In this document: positions 1-8,856 of the stretch, piece by piece
How the letters are laid out: every line of letters starts with the position of its first letter
Numbering within the stretch: the first letter of the stretch is position 1
Assembly (NCBI GenBank): GCA_964395045.1
Contig: CAYNBE010000036.1
Span: 1-21,721, forward strand
Source of the DNA: UBA1413 sp964395045
GTDB taxonomy: Bacteria > Bacteroidota > Bacteroidia > Bacteroidales > Prolixibacteraceae
DNA: 21,721 bases
Direction: 5' to 3'
Position numbers and translations under genes: made by a program
Notes under the pieces: generated by a model
What the model was told of the DNA's origin: nothing
The model's database searches: none
The model's input: the letters and a program-made list of their open reading frames with translations, nothing else

Positions 1-52
1 GACAGATTTTCAGAAGATTGTTTTTGTTAAAAGAAAAGAATTTATTTATCAT
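1..52 (-). CDS. Possible start of a further operon gene, cut by the window edge
   Basis: An ATG at 52-50 opens a frame of 17 codons with no stop up to the edge of the window (reads MINKFFSFNKNNLLKIC). It lies only 15 bases after the stop of the GH43-like gene and on the same strand, which fits a next gene in the operon. A basic, Asn-rich start would also fit the beginning of an exported protein. The fragment is too short to name and such a frame could occur by chance in AT-rich DNA. Confidence 0.3.
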   Translation of the reverse strand, partial: MINKFFSFNKNNLLKIC

Positions 53-67
53 GATATAAAATATATT

Positions 68-1429
68 TCATCTATGCTTAAAACCAAACCAATCTAACCT
101 CATGAATTCTTCTGTACCTCCAATAAAAACCAGGCAAATACCTGTCTTTTGTGAACTGTTTTTGAATTCACATTCAAAAGTCCTGTACGTTGACCAATCC
201 CCTGTATTGGAGATTTTACATTTTCCCAGCAGCTCTCCTTCCGGTCCGTCTCTCCTGACTTCAATGGTTCCTCCCGCCGGATTACCCGAAGCAACATGAA
301 AACAGATTTTGCCTGCTGACTGAAGGTTCATCACGTTGGGATAGACCAGATAACTCCCGTGCCGGATATCGCGGATATCAAATTCACCTTCGGCAAATTC
401 CTGTTTTTTTACATCCGCCGCTTTGAAATAATTCTCTGCCTGTATACGGGTTGAGGCTGCATTATACCGGCCTACCCCGGTAGTATCAATGTAGACAGGT
501 TCGATTTCCCCGTTTTCCCTGTAATGGACATACCCGATGACGGAGTTGCGGTAATAGGGCGTGCTTCCTGGTGTACTGCGGTCGCCGCAAATAAAATACC
601 ACTGGTTATGCAATTCAAAAAAGGAACCATGCCTGCCCACGTCAAAACGGATATCCGGTTTGCGAAATTCAGGGGAAAGACGGTCCGGGCTGAAGAAGCA
701 GCCTTTATAAACATAGGGACCGTAAACATGCTCTGACATGGCATAGTAGCAGCCCCATGAAAGGTAATATTTACCTTTATATTTATGGATGAAAGATTTA
801 TCATCCAAGGTTCCCATCCTGTAGGCTCCTTGTTTGTGGTCCAGAATCATTTTCCGCGGTTCTTCCGCTAGTGAAACCATGTCATCGTTTAAACGGGCAA
901 TATAAAAATCACCTGAACCGAAAACAATATAGGCTACCCCATTGTCATCCATCAGAATGCTTGGATCCCTTTCCCTGACGGGTGTCATTGTGCTTGGGAT
1001 CAGGGCCTTTTTGATGGGGTCTTTCCATGGGCCTGCCGGAGAATCTCCTTCGACCACTCCAATGTCTGTTGGTCCCATTGAGAAATAAAAGTAGTACTTC
1101 CCGTTCCGGTACATTGCATCTGTCGCCCAGCAATTGATACTCGGTGCCTTATAGTATGTTTCCCTTGGGTCTACAGTGCTTTCATATTTCCAGTTAACTA
1201 AATCAGAGGAAGACCATATCCACCAGTCATGCATCTCAAAGTACGTATTCTCCGCTGAAGCGTCATGGGTGGCATAAAGCCATACATGATCATTATAAAC
1301 CCTGACCTGCGGATCACAAAGCCCTTTGTTTTTAACGATGGGATTCTGGGCAGGCGATTTATCGATGAAAGTTGCAAGAGCAAATAAGATAATGATAACT
1401 ATTCGCATACAGAAATTATCTGGCTTCAT
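68..1429 (-). CDS. GH43-like five-bladed beta-propeller glycosidase with C-terminal CBM6
   Basis: Predicted exported glycoside hydrolase of 453 residues. Residues 1-27 form a Sec signal (hydrophobic core IVIIILFALAT), which may really begin at Met8. The propeller spans about 30-325: GLCDPQV supplies the expected catalytic base Asp39, RERDPSI the pKa-modulating Asp155, and RHGSFFEL the conserved His267. A CBM6-type beta-sandwich follows (about 328-453, opening RIQAENY and ending RLDWFGF). GH43 enzymes usually remove arabinose, xylose or galactose units from polysaccharide side chains. The position where GH43 normally has its general-acid Glu (E-G-P before the HK..GKYYL strand) reads D-K-S here, so Asp210 stands in its place. 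It is the last complete gene of the cluster, 128 bases after the DUF6067 gene. The fold family is fairly sure; the substrate is not known. Confidence 0.82.
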   Translation of the reverse strand: MKPDNFCMRIVIIILFALATFIDKSPAQNPIVKNKGLCDPQVRVYNDHVWLYATHDASAENTYFEMHDWWIWSSSDLVNWKYESTVDPRETYYKAPSINCWATDAMYRNGKYYFYFSMGPTDIGVVEGDSPAGPWKDPIKKALIPSTMTPVRERDPSILMDDNGVAYIVFGSGDFYIARLNDDMVSLAEEPRKMILDHKQGAYRMGTLDDKSFIHKYKGKYYLSWGCYYAMSEHVYGPYVYKGCFFSPDRLSPEFRKPDIRFDVGRHGSFFELHNQWYFICGDRSTPGSTPYYRNSVIGYVHYRENGEIEPVYIDTTGVGRYNAASTRIQAENYFKAADVKKQEFAEGEFDIRDIRHGSYLVYPNVMNLQSAGKICFHVASGNPAGGTIEVRRDGPEGELLGKCKISNTGDWSTYRTFECEFKNSSQKTGICLVFIGGTEEFMRLDWFGFKHR

Positions 1430-1464
1430 ATTTATATTGACTCATTCAAATAATGTGATCTTTA

Positions 1465-1525
1465 TCCTTTCAATCTTCGTCTCCGACTTTTCCTGGCTTT
1501 CTCCTCTGCTTTCTTTACATTTCTT
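1465..1525 (-). other. Purine-rich stretch resembling the tail of an 888-aa paralogue (possible gene relic)
   Basis: The 128-bp gap between the DUF6067 and GH43-like genes has no gene. On the minus strand one frame reads KKAEEKARKSRRRRLKG then stop. This resembles the extreme C-terminus of the 888-aa protein at 5166-7832 (EEAEEKARERREYMKS). By eye 26 of 33 bases match. It could be the remnant of a lost third paralogue, but a charged, purine-rich sequence matches easily by chance. Confidence 0.25.
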
Positions 1526-1557
1526 CAGTTATTTAATATTTTCCATAATACCAGGCG

Positions 1558-4500
1558 TTACCTTGCAATCAGGATCAAGCCCTGCGACTTTTTGACGGGA
1601 AGATTATCGCCTACATTGAAAGTCCGGAACTCCTGCATATTTTCAATCATGGGGGCTGTCAGGACTGTTTTCAAAGGGTCGAGGCCAAGCGATTTCCAGT
1701 CAATGGCCAGCTTTATGTCCACATCTTCATTTGCCCATGATGCCAGGCAGATCATGGATTTCCCCTGTTTTTTGTACACCGTGGCCATGATATCGTCGCG
1801 TCCTGTCTTCACAGGACATTTGGGGTCCCAGTAACCGATCCATTCGGAACCCTCAATGCCGAAGTCGTCCCAAAGTTTGTATAAGGGCCTTGCCCATTGG
1901 GGGTTAGTGCGGTCGTTCATGCCGTAGATCATTCCCCTCCAAGGGTTTGCCGTTTTCGAAAAGTCAAGCATCTCACTGGTGACACCAAACGGGAGGCCGG
2001 ATATTTCGACCAACCAGTAATCGGGCGAAAGGTTGTAATTGACAAACTCCCCCATCCAGAGTTTTGTAAGATACGGAAGGTGCTCCATTTTATCACTCAG
2101 GGAGCCGGCAGTACCGTGAAACTCCATCCTGTACTCCGGGTTTGCTTTGGCTAAAGATCTCGCTACACGCTTCATAATCTCGCGGTCATAAGCAATGCCG
2201 TCAAGGTAAAGACTGCACATACACCCTTTCCGCATAAGCAGGTTGAGCCCTTCGATGTAATAGTTATACCACCGGGAGAGCGTGGTTTGTTTGATTGAAT
2301 GGTCAACAACGCCGGGAGCCATAGGGCATGCCCACCTGCGGCTGAAGCCATTCACGAGGTGTTCGCGAAGCCAGGGATGGCCAACTACCAGTGGAGGGAC
2401 GTCGGCAGTATTGTACACGTCCATGCCCTCCAGAACTTCAGTCCCCAGACTCCTGATTGCCCACAGCTCTACGGCACGGTTTGATATAGCCGGCGCTCCA
2501 TAGTATAACTGTACACCATAACCACCTTTTTTAACAATGCTATCCTGCGCTGAGGTCAGCTCATCTGTTGTGAGGAACGGATAATTGATCCACGGATTTT
2601 CAGGGGTACCATGGTGATAATGAACAATATTACCTCCTTTATTTAACCAGTTATATTTGTTTTTATCCATTACTCTGTCTTTCCACTGTGTTCTGGTGTT
2701 CCAATGGATATTATTATCAATCGGTTTGAATGGCGTTATAAACAAACGAAAGGAAAAAGTAAGCCCCTTCTCTTTTTTGACCGTCAGCTTTCCTGTCTCT
2801 GCTTTTACTACAACTATCCCCTGATCCTCAGTGATACTTCCATTTGTCTGATCAAAGAAATTTAACTGCATACCTGCATCATAATCACCCATCCAGATTT
2901 TCGCATCTTTTTTCGCTTTCCAATCTGCCTTTTCCGGCCTGAAGCCGCCTGGCTGACCAGCCCCCAGGAGGTATTTTGCCACTTGCATATTAAAGGGGGT
3001 TTCCACACGGATGGCATCTATGCTGACATCTTCTTTCGAATGAAGCGTTATATCAAACCGCACCATCCCGTCTGCCTCCATGGTAATTTGATTCTTAAGC
3101 TGTAAAAGTCCGTCATCCACAGTTGATTCGCGGATGACCCTGGCCGGCTTATTAAGAATTGTCTTGTCAGGTGAACCCTTCTTCCAGGAGACAGCTTTAC
3201 CATTGACGATCACATCGAATTTCATCGGCGCCGCCAAAACATCCTTTCCATTGCTTGTGATGGTTTGTGGCATTCCGGCAGAACCGAAAACCACACTCCT
3301 GTTCAAGCATCTGATCTCATTACCGGAGACCTTCAACGGGGTGTAAGGGGGGACAAGCTCCTCATCATTCAGCCCAAGCGTCGAATTGAGCCAACGGAGC
3401 CGTGAAAGACGCCATAGTTCGTTGTCTCCCTTGTCGGCAATAACATCTCCAGCAACATTTAAGGAAACGTTTATCGTTGTCGGCCCCATCCCTTCAGGTT
3501 TGACAACAACCGTCCCCGTGTAAACCCCTTTTCCATTATCGGGAACCTGAAATCCAACCCACAGGGGACGCACTTTCCCTTTCAGCATGTTAAATGTAGT
3601 ATTGAAGGATTTGCCAAGCACATCCAAACCACTCGTGTTGATACAACAGAATTTACTTGCCGGGATTGTATTGCCCTTCCCGTTCTTTAGTCCGCCTGTG
3701 TTGACGCTGATATTCCTGATGTCGCTGTTCACAGCGAAAACGCCTATCTGGAAGAAATAATACTCGCCGGGCTGGGCCTCACCCCTAAACTCAGTTGAAG
3801 GGCCTGTCTTTGCCCATTTCAATGGGATGGTCTCAAACATCCTGACAGGATACTTCCTGTCTTCGGGAAAAACCAGGTATTCGCTTTTCCGGTTTTTTAC
3901 GATGATCTCAGCAACTTCTTCTCTTGTCGCCGGGACTTCCATCGGATAAAAGCTGTCAAACCCGGTTTTTGATTGTATTTCAACAAGCCCGGCTTTTGGC
4001 AACCGCTGCCAATGGCCGTCTGCAATCTTCGGCGTTATGGCATTCGAATTTCCAACCCGCCAGCTTACCCTGGCTAGCCAGTTCCCGTCGCAGAGGTTAT
4101 ACGGTTTCACATATTCTTCTATTGTCTCCCAATAGGATGGGATGTTGTAGCGCTCGAAATAAGGGAGGTAATATATTTCGTAATCACCCGGAACGGTTAA
4201 CGGCTCGAATACCACGTCGAGGTATTCCCGGTTCAGGTTGATGATCTCAAAATTTTCGATCCGTTTACCGGTTTTTGAATCGTGGATAAATATCGCTTTT
4301 TGCTCAGGATTGGCATCGCGTCTGCGCCAGGGGATATGCGCCCAGACGGCGTTGGCGTCCGGTGCGCGCTGTTCGTACCTGCCTATGTATTCAACCGACT
4401 TTCCGGCATCTTCAGGGACCCGCACGATGGCACGGTGGTACCCCAGCCCATCGAGGGGCTTTCCCCAGTCATAAACCGTGTATTTAACATCCTGGTCCAA

Positions 4501-5136
4501 TTTTTCAATACCCCGGATTACTTGTCTGAAACAGACTTTTTTGGCAGCCGGATCAGCACCCCATGCGTAGGATGACGGATTATTCACATCATCCTGTGAT
4601 CCCCAGCTGTATTTCGGGGATGCCGGGACGCTTAGCGGCCATGCACTGTCATCGAAACCCGCTTCGAACCATTTGTCATCTTCCGGCATTCCGGCTTTCC
4701 ATTTTTTGTCGGTCTCTTCACGGCCTGCCTCTATCCTTAATCCCGGACTGCTCCCGGTAGCAAAAGAACAGATCCCAACTACATTCTCCTCCTGTTTTAC
4801 AGGCACCGAAACAGAATATTTGATTACGGACACCCCGCCCGGAGTTTTTAAGGAATACTCTGAATTTTGCCAGGGGACCTTTTTCCCGTTAAGATAAAGG
4901 GCAGTAGTGGCATTTCTAACGTAGACAACAAAGAGGGTCGGGACTCCCCTTGTAACCTCCGGATTTTCAGCTTCAACAGTTTTTCCCAGTAAGATACCCA
5001 CACCTTCTTGCCTAACCATCTCTTTTTGCCTTTTCTCAATATTTGCAGTTCCATTCCCATCAGACATAGAATCAGCCTTCAGACTGTTACTGAGGAACAA
5101 TAAGCTTATTACCAATAATATCAGAAAATTTCTCAT
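1558..5136 (-). CDS. Large DUF6067 / GH123-like multidomain glycoside hydrolase
   Basis: Exported protein of 1192 residues. Residues 1-21 are a Sec signal (MRNFLILLVISLLFLSNSLKA). About 60-210 is a galactose-binding-like sandwich with the phrase WFEAGFDDSAWP that is common in Bacteroidota glycosidases. About 430-565 is a second beta domain of the GH123 N-terminal type. About 575-800 carries the segment LNSTLGLNDEELVPPYTPL, which I associate with DUF6067 proteins. A TIM-barrel-like part (about 805-1105) contains LYLDGIAYDR (Asp979) and LWMGEFVNY (Glu1030), the best candidates for active-site acids. A short beta domain closes the protein. The family is annotated as glycoside hydrolase by similarity and I know of no firm substrate. 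It starts 29 bases after the stop of the neighbouring 888-aa gene, so the two are probably co-transcribed. Catalytic residues are inferred. Confidence 0.8.
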   Translation of the reverse strand: MRNFLILLVISLLFLSNSLKADSMSDGNGTANIEKRQKEMVRQEGVGILLGKTVEAENPEVTRGVPTLFVVYVRNATTALYLNGKKVPWQNSEYSLKTPGGVSVIKYSVSVPVKQEENVVGICSFATGSSPGLRIEAGREETDKKWKAGMPEDDKWFEAGFDDSAWPLSVPASPKYSWGSQDDVNNPSSYAWGADPAAKKVCFRQVIRGIEKLDQDVKYTVYDWGKPLDGLGYHRAIVRVPEDAGKSVEYIGRYEQRAPDANAVWAHIPWRRRDANPEQKAIFIHDSKTGKRIENFEIINLNREYLDVVFEPLTVPGDYEIYYLPYFERYNIPSYWETIEEYVKPYNLCDGNWLARVSWRVGNSNAITPKIADGHWQRLPKAGLVEIQSKTGFDSFYPMEVPATREEVAEIIVKNRKSEYLVFPEDRKYPVRMFETIPLKWAKTGPSTEFRGEAQPGEYYFFQIGVFAVNSDIRNISVNTGGLKNGKGNTIPASKFCCINTSGLDVLGKSFNTTFNMLKGKVRPLWVGFQVPDNGKGVYTGTVVVKPEGMGPTTINVSLNVAGDVIADKGDNELWRLSRLRWLNSTLGLNDEELVPPYTPLKVSGNEIRCLNRSVVFGSAGMPQTITSNGKDVLAAPMKFDVIVNGKAVSWKKGSPDKTILNKPARVIRESTVDDGLLQLKNQITMEADGMVRFDITLHSKEDVSIDAIRVETPFNMQVAKYLLGAGQPGGFRPEKADWKAKKDAKIWMGDYDAGMQLNFFDQTNGSITEDQGIVVVKAETGKLTVKKEKGLTFSFRLFITPFKPIDNNIHWNTRTQWKDRVMDKNKYNWLNKGGNIVHYHHGTPENPWINYPFLTTDELTSAQDSIVKKGGYGVQLYYGAPAISNRAVELWAIRSLGTEVLEGMDVYNTADVPPLVVGHPWLREHLVNGFSRRWACPMAPGVVDHSIKQTTLSRWYNYYIEGLNLLMRKGCMCSLYLDGIAYDREIMKRVARSLAKANPEYRMEFHGTAGSLSDKMEHLPYLTKLWMGEFVNYNLSPDYWLVEISGLPFGVTSEMLDFSKTANPWRGMIYGMNDRTNPQWARPLYKLWDDFGIEGSEWIGYWDPKCPVKTGRDDIMATVYKKQGKSMICLASWANEDVDIKLAIDWKSLGLDPLKTVLTAPMIENMQEFRTFNVGDNLPVKKSQGLILIAR

Positions 5137-5165
5137 TTGTAATATATATGCATGATTCTGATCTT

Positions 5166-7832
5166 TCAGCCCATTTGGAAACCTCTTATGACCGATTTCA
5201 TGTATTCCCGTCTTTCCCTCGCTTTCTCCTCCGCTTCTTCCATAGCATCGCCGGAAAAGAGTGTTACAATTGTATAGCTTTCAATTTCGGGAACCACCAC
5301 TGTTGCCCATCCATCCCTTACTTTGACTGGTATTGGTTCCGGCTTATCAGGCTTGTCAGGACTTAAGAGGATGGCTTTATCAACCGGAAGTCCTTCAGGT
5401 AAACGGACTTTCCACTGACTGTTTTCAACACTATGAAACCGGTCATTCTCCACATCGATATTGCCGTTCACCAAATGCAACGCAAAAACTTTTCTGTCTT
5501 CAGTCAGACTAAGATTGTTCCAGACAGTTTCAGGTGCGTCGGTTTCCAGAATTTCTGCTTCGTTCATTGCTTTAGCAAATATCGATTTCAGGCGCTTTGA
5601 AACTGAGGTTGAACTCATTATGATACCTGAAGATGGGTCACGGGTTGCCTCGATATAACCGGCAAGCAAATCAGGAGCAATTTCAGTCAGGGTGTGGTCT
5701 TTTTTTACCAGGGTCAGGTTATCATTGCGCCTGACGGCATCCTTGTTACATAGTTCAGTGCATTTCAGGCTGATGACTTTCCCTCCCCGTAACTGGAATT
5801 TATGCACTGCCTCCCTTTGTTCATCGGTAAAGCAATCGACTCCCGGAAGGACCAGCACTTTGTATCGATCAAGCCTTTCCATTGAAATGGTGTCATCTCC
5901 CAGCAAAGGATGCCACCAGCAATTCACTTCATAAGGAATGTGGAGTTCTTCCATTATCCGGGCACACGACACAAACCATTGCTGGTATTTTGCCGATGAA
6001 AGGCCGAAAACCGGGAAGTTCCTCCAGGCATGGGTGGGCAGCGAATAAACCAAACCCACATTTGCGCAAGTTTCACGTCGTGAGAATAAAGCACGGTGTT
6101 TCTGGACAAATTGGTAGATTGAGGCTTCGGTATTGTAGTACCATCCTGTTGCCCCCGGGGCTGTTGACCACGTCATCGGCAGTCCGCCACTTGCCAAAAC
6201 CTCACTGTTTGCCAGTCGAAGTCTGCTTTTTGCAGCTTGCGGGGATTGCATCAGGCCCGACATGCAAAGCCAGACAGGACGCCGGTATTCTCCCGCTGCA
6301 AAACTGAGTTTCGATGACAATACTTCTTCTGCCCGTTTTGAGGCATCCAATGATCCTCCACCGCCTTCCGTGAAAATATAATCAACCGTTTGGGAAAGCG
6401 CCACCGCGCTGGGCCATACTCCATTCGCACCCCACTGATTTCCTCCGATTGCAACCGGATGGCCTGCAGCCTGCTTCACATCCGCCACTGTATCCCGCCA
6501 AAGATCAAGATGCGAAGCGTACTGAAATTGTACGTATGCCCTTAATACCGGGTCTTGCAGAACAGCATCCGTTCCCTTTGAAAGGATTGTCATTTTTACT
6601 TTTTTGACATACTCTGCAATGTCAAACGAACCAGGATTATCAATTCCGTTGGTTCTGAACTGGTTGGCGTTCCAATGCTGACGCAGCCAATCCCGGAAGC
6701 TGTTCCGGCACCCACGGCAGAAACAGCCATTTTTCCCCCATTTTAAAAACGACCAGACGCTCAGGTTGTCCTGGGATATTACATGCACCTCAGGTGCAAT
6801 CCTCGCTAAACGGTTCTTATGATAGGAATGCCAGCCCGGATTATTGTGGCACATATGGTAGCCCGGCCACAGTTTACCCCCGAGGACTTCCTTCCCATCC
6901 AACTCACGTGCTATCCCGTCATTGCGAAATTGTTCAACCATCGGATCGTCAATCGCCAGATGATTGAATTCCTGTTCCCAATGTCCACCTCCAACGGCAA
7001 TTCCATTCCGGGAATAAAACTGGTCTCCGTTGAGATACATTCCATTGTGGCCTCCGACAACATCGGGATCAATGGAGCTGATAAGCACATCCCTTTCATC
7101 CCGGAGTATCGCGACCGTACGCGAAGAATTAAAAAAATTCTGGGGGTTCCACCACAGATAATCCCTGCGGAATAATCGAAAGCCCTCGACCGCATAAATA
7201 CAGGGTAGATGTTCCGGGGATTTAACCTGAACGATACATTTCACCTGCCGTGACAAGCCACTGTTAAACGATACCTGAACATGTATCCAATCATCTTTGG
7301 TCACCGTAAACGATTCCTCTGACACAATACGGTCGTTTGTATCAAGAACAGTTGCCCAGGCCTGCAATCCTGAGGATGAATAAACCGATACCTCATAGAT
7401 GTAATCAGCGTTGGGATCAATGATGGCTTTTAATCCGGCGCCCCCTTCTTTCCCTTCCTGCCGCCCCAGGCCACCACCATTGCCACGGACATTCCTGCTG
7501 GTATACCAGCGGATGATGGCCTGCCGCCATGGCCTCACTCCATTTTCTGCGGCAGTGTAGATCCCGGCCTGGCAGCCGCCCACAGCAGCCGCAGGCATTG
7601 CAATCACCAGCAAATCCTGAACCCAGTCAAGTGTTGAAGCAACAGACCGGGTACCGTTGGTAAACTCTTTTAACAAATTTGACTGAATACTTGCAAACTG
7701 CGCATTTTTATTGTTTTCAATTGCCAATGCTCCGAATCCCGTTGAAGCAGCCGCAAATCCGGCTACCAATCCGGCACCAATCTTTAGCGATTCCCGGCGG
7801 GTGATTTTATTTGATTTTTTTTGGGTACTCAT
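5166..7832 (-). CDS. GH42-like exported protein, paralogue A (888 aa, acid/base Glu replaced by Leu)
   Basis: Predicted exported clan GH-A-like protein of 888 residues. The N-terminus has a twin-arginine-type signal (TRRESLKIGAGLVAGFAAA, about 11-29). Domains: a jelly-roll-like region (about 65-225), a TIM-barrel-like region (about 240-585), a class-I-amidotransferase-like domain as in GH42 trimerisation domains (about 590-690, ending DEQREAVHKFQLRGGKVI), and a C-terminal beta domain with FALHLVNG (about 780-860) plus a charged tail. Cys328, Cys370, Cys372 and Cys375 match the spacing of the GH42 zinc cluster (C-x41-C-x-C-x2-C). Just before it, SQDN (353-356) aligns with the GH42 motif DNE, but residue 357 is Leu. 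Glu489 and Glu515 are conserved in the sister protein. It follows the esterase gene by 9 bases. It may be a GH42 relative with other catalytic residues, a GHL6-type enzyme or a non-catalytic protein. Confidence 0.78.
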   Translation of the reverse strand: MSTQKKSNKITRRESLKIGAGLVAGFAAASTGFGALAIENNKNAQFASIQSNLLKEFTNGTRSVASTLDWVQDLLVIAMPAAAVGGCQAGIYTAAENGVRPWRQAIIRWYTSRNVRGNGGGLGRQEGKEGGAGLKAIIDPNADYIYEVSVYSSSGLQAWATVLDTNDRIVSEESFTVTKDDWIHVQVSFNSGLSRQVKCIVQVKSPEHLPCIYAVEGFRLFRRDYLWWNPQNFFNSSRTVAILRDERDVLISSIDPDVVGGHNGMYLNGDQFYSRNGIAVGGGHWEQEFNHLAIDDPMVEQFRNDGIARELDGKEVLGGKLWPGYHMCHNNPGWHSYHKNRLARIAPEVHVISQDNLSVWSFLKWGKNGCFCRGCRNSFRDWLRQHWNANQFRTNGIDNPGSFDIAEYVKKVKMTILSKGTDAVLQDPVLRAYVQFQYASHLDLWRDTVADVKQAAGHPVAIGGNQWGANGVWPSAVALSQTVDYIFTEGGGGSLDASKRAEEVLSSKLSFAAGEYRRPVWLCMSGLMQSPQAAKSRLRLANSEVLASGGLPMTWSTAPGATGWYYNTEASIYQFVQKHRALFSRRETCANVGLVYSLPTHAWRNFPVFGLSSAKYQQWFVSCARIMEELHIPYEVNCWWHPLLGDDTISMERLDRYKVLVLPGVDCFTDEQREAVHKFQLRGGKVISLKCTELCNKDAVRRNDNLTLVKKDHTLTEIAPDLLAGYIEATRDPSSGIIMSSTSVSKRLKSIFAKAMNEAEILETDAPETVWNNLSLTEDRKVFALHLVNGNIDVENDRFHSVENSQWKVRLPEGLPVDKAILLSPDKPDKPEPIPVKVRDGWATVVVPEIESYTIVTLFSGDAMEEAEEKARERREYMKSVIRGFQMG

Positions 7833-7841
7833 AAATATTAA

Positions 7842-8741
7842 TCATCTGTTCCTCAACCACAACACAAACTGATTCATCAGCGCATCAAAGACATCAGTAT
7901 CTATTCTACCAAGACCATGACCTCCTTTTTCGTAAATATGCAATTCTGCAGGCACATTTGATTTTTTCAATGTTTCATAAAAACATGCAGCATTGGCCGG
8001 ATTACCAACGGAATCATCATTGGCACCCAGAATAAAGGTTGCGGGAGTTTTGGAATTGATCCATTCGTCGGGAGAGAAATAATGTATCCGCTCCTCAGTA
8101 GGTTTGCCTCCAAAAAACTCTTTTGTTGTATCACGTGCCCTCAAACGGGAACTACTACCCGACCATGCCAATACCAGGAAATCGGGACGTAATCCGGCAG
8201 TATCGGTCCCCGGAACATATGGTATGGTGTAATGCGTCGCAGCCATAAATGCTAAAAAAGCTCCATAAGAATTGCCCCATATCCCGATCTTATCTTTGTC
8301 AAGTCCCCACTCCCCGGCCCTGTTGCGAACTACACGGAATGCAGTTTGCACATCCTGTAAGGACGCATCCAAATAGTTAGCTTCTGATTCATAGGCAGGC
8401 AGACGGGATATCAATACAAAGACAGTAACACCCAGTGGGTTTAACTTTTCGGCAAGAAGGCGGCAGGTTGGCACATGGTTCTTTGCTCCTCCGGGGCACA
8501 TAATGATTCCCGCACCACAGGACTTTTCAGGCTTGTAAACGAGCAGTCTGGGTACAACCTTTCCAATCACATTTCTTAATCCGCCGGCATCATATTCTCT
8601 TTTTTCTTCCCTGTTTTCAGGCTTAAATGCCGGATCATCGGGGTAGAGCAGAATTTCGGTCACATCCTGGCCGTTTATGCCGTTTGAAAAACAAAGCATC
8701 CACAATGCCGCTGCGATCAGTATTCTCTTAAACTTTCCCAT
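7842..8741 (-). CDS. Secreted alpha/beta-hydrolase, probable carbohydrate esterase
   Basis: A 299-residue exported serine hydrolase. Residues 1-24 are a Sec signal (ILIAAALWMLCF core). MCPGG (81-85) supplies the oxyanion hole, GNSYG (156-160) the nucleophile elbow with Ser158, GANDDSV the acid (Asp242 or Asp243) and GGHGLG the catalytic His275. This order and length match the BD-FAE/acetyl-xylan-esterase-like group, whose members remove acetyl or feruloyl groups from sugars. It sits between the two 888-aa paralogues, 115 bases after one and 9 bases before the next, so it is likely part of the same operon and may de-acylate the shared substrate. The actual ester is inferred from context only. 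All triad residues are present and nothing appears truncated. Confidence 0.87.
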   Translation of the reverse strand: MGKFKRILIAAALWMLCFSNGINGQDVTEILLYPDDPAFKPENREEKREYDAGGLRNVIGKVVPRLLVYKPEKSCGAGIIMCPGGAKNHVPTCRLLAEKLNPLGVTVFVLISRLPAYESEANYLDASLQDVQTAFRVVRNRAGEWGLDKDKIGIWGNSYGAFLAFMAATHYTIPYVPGTDTAGLRPDFLVLAWSGSSSRLRARDTTKEFFGGKPTEERIHYFSPDEWINSKTPATFILGANDDSVGNPANAACFYETLKKSNVPAELHIYEKGGHGLGRIDTDVFDALMNQFVLWLRNR

Positions 8742-8776
8742 TTTTTATCTTTTTAAAATTTGTATTTGTCCGGGAT

Positions 8777-8837
8777 CAGGAGTTTCCCAACTCCTGTTTT
8801 TCGGGGACTTGGGAAAGTCCCCGTCCCGGTGGGGACT
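8777..8837. repeat. Cluster of three palindromes between paralogue B and the esterase
   Basis: Three compact inverted repeats follow the stop of the 888-aa gene at 8857. The first (8777-8796) has an 8-bp stem CAGGAGTT/AACTCCTG with loop TCCC. The second (8802-8823) has a 9-bp stem CGGGGACTT/AAGTCCCCG with loop GGGA. The third (8816-8837) pairs AGTCCCC with GGGGACT. The second and third share the arm 8816-8822, so they exclude each other. No U-tract follows on either strand. It may be an extragenic palindromic repeat or an mRNA-processing or stability element inside the operon. Confidence 0.75.
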
Positions 8838-8856
8838 CTGGAAATCCTGCCTGTCA

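Noticed and set aside
68..1429. Assignment of the propeller protein to GH117 (neoagarobiose hydrolase), tempting because of the GH50-like gene
   Set aside because: Its motifs (GLCDPQV, RERDPSI, CBM6 tail) match GH43 proteins, and I see none of the N-terminal features of GH117.
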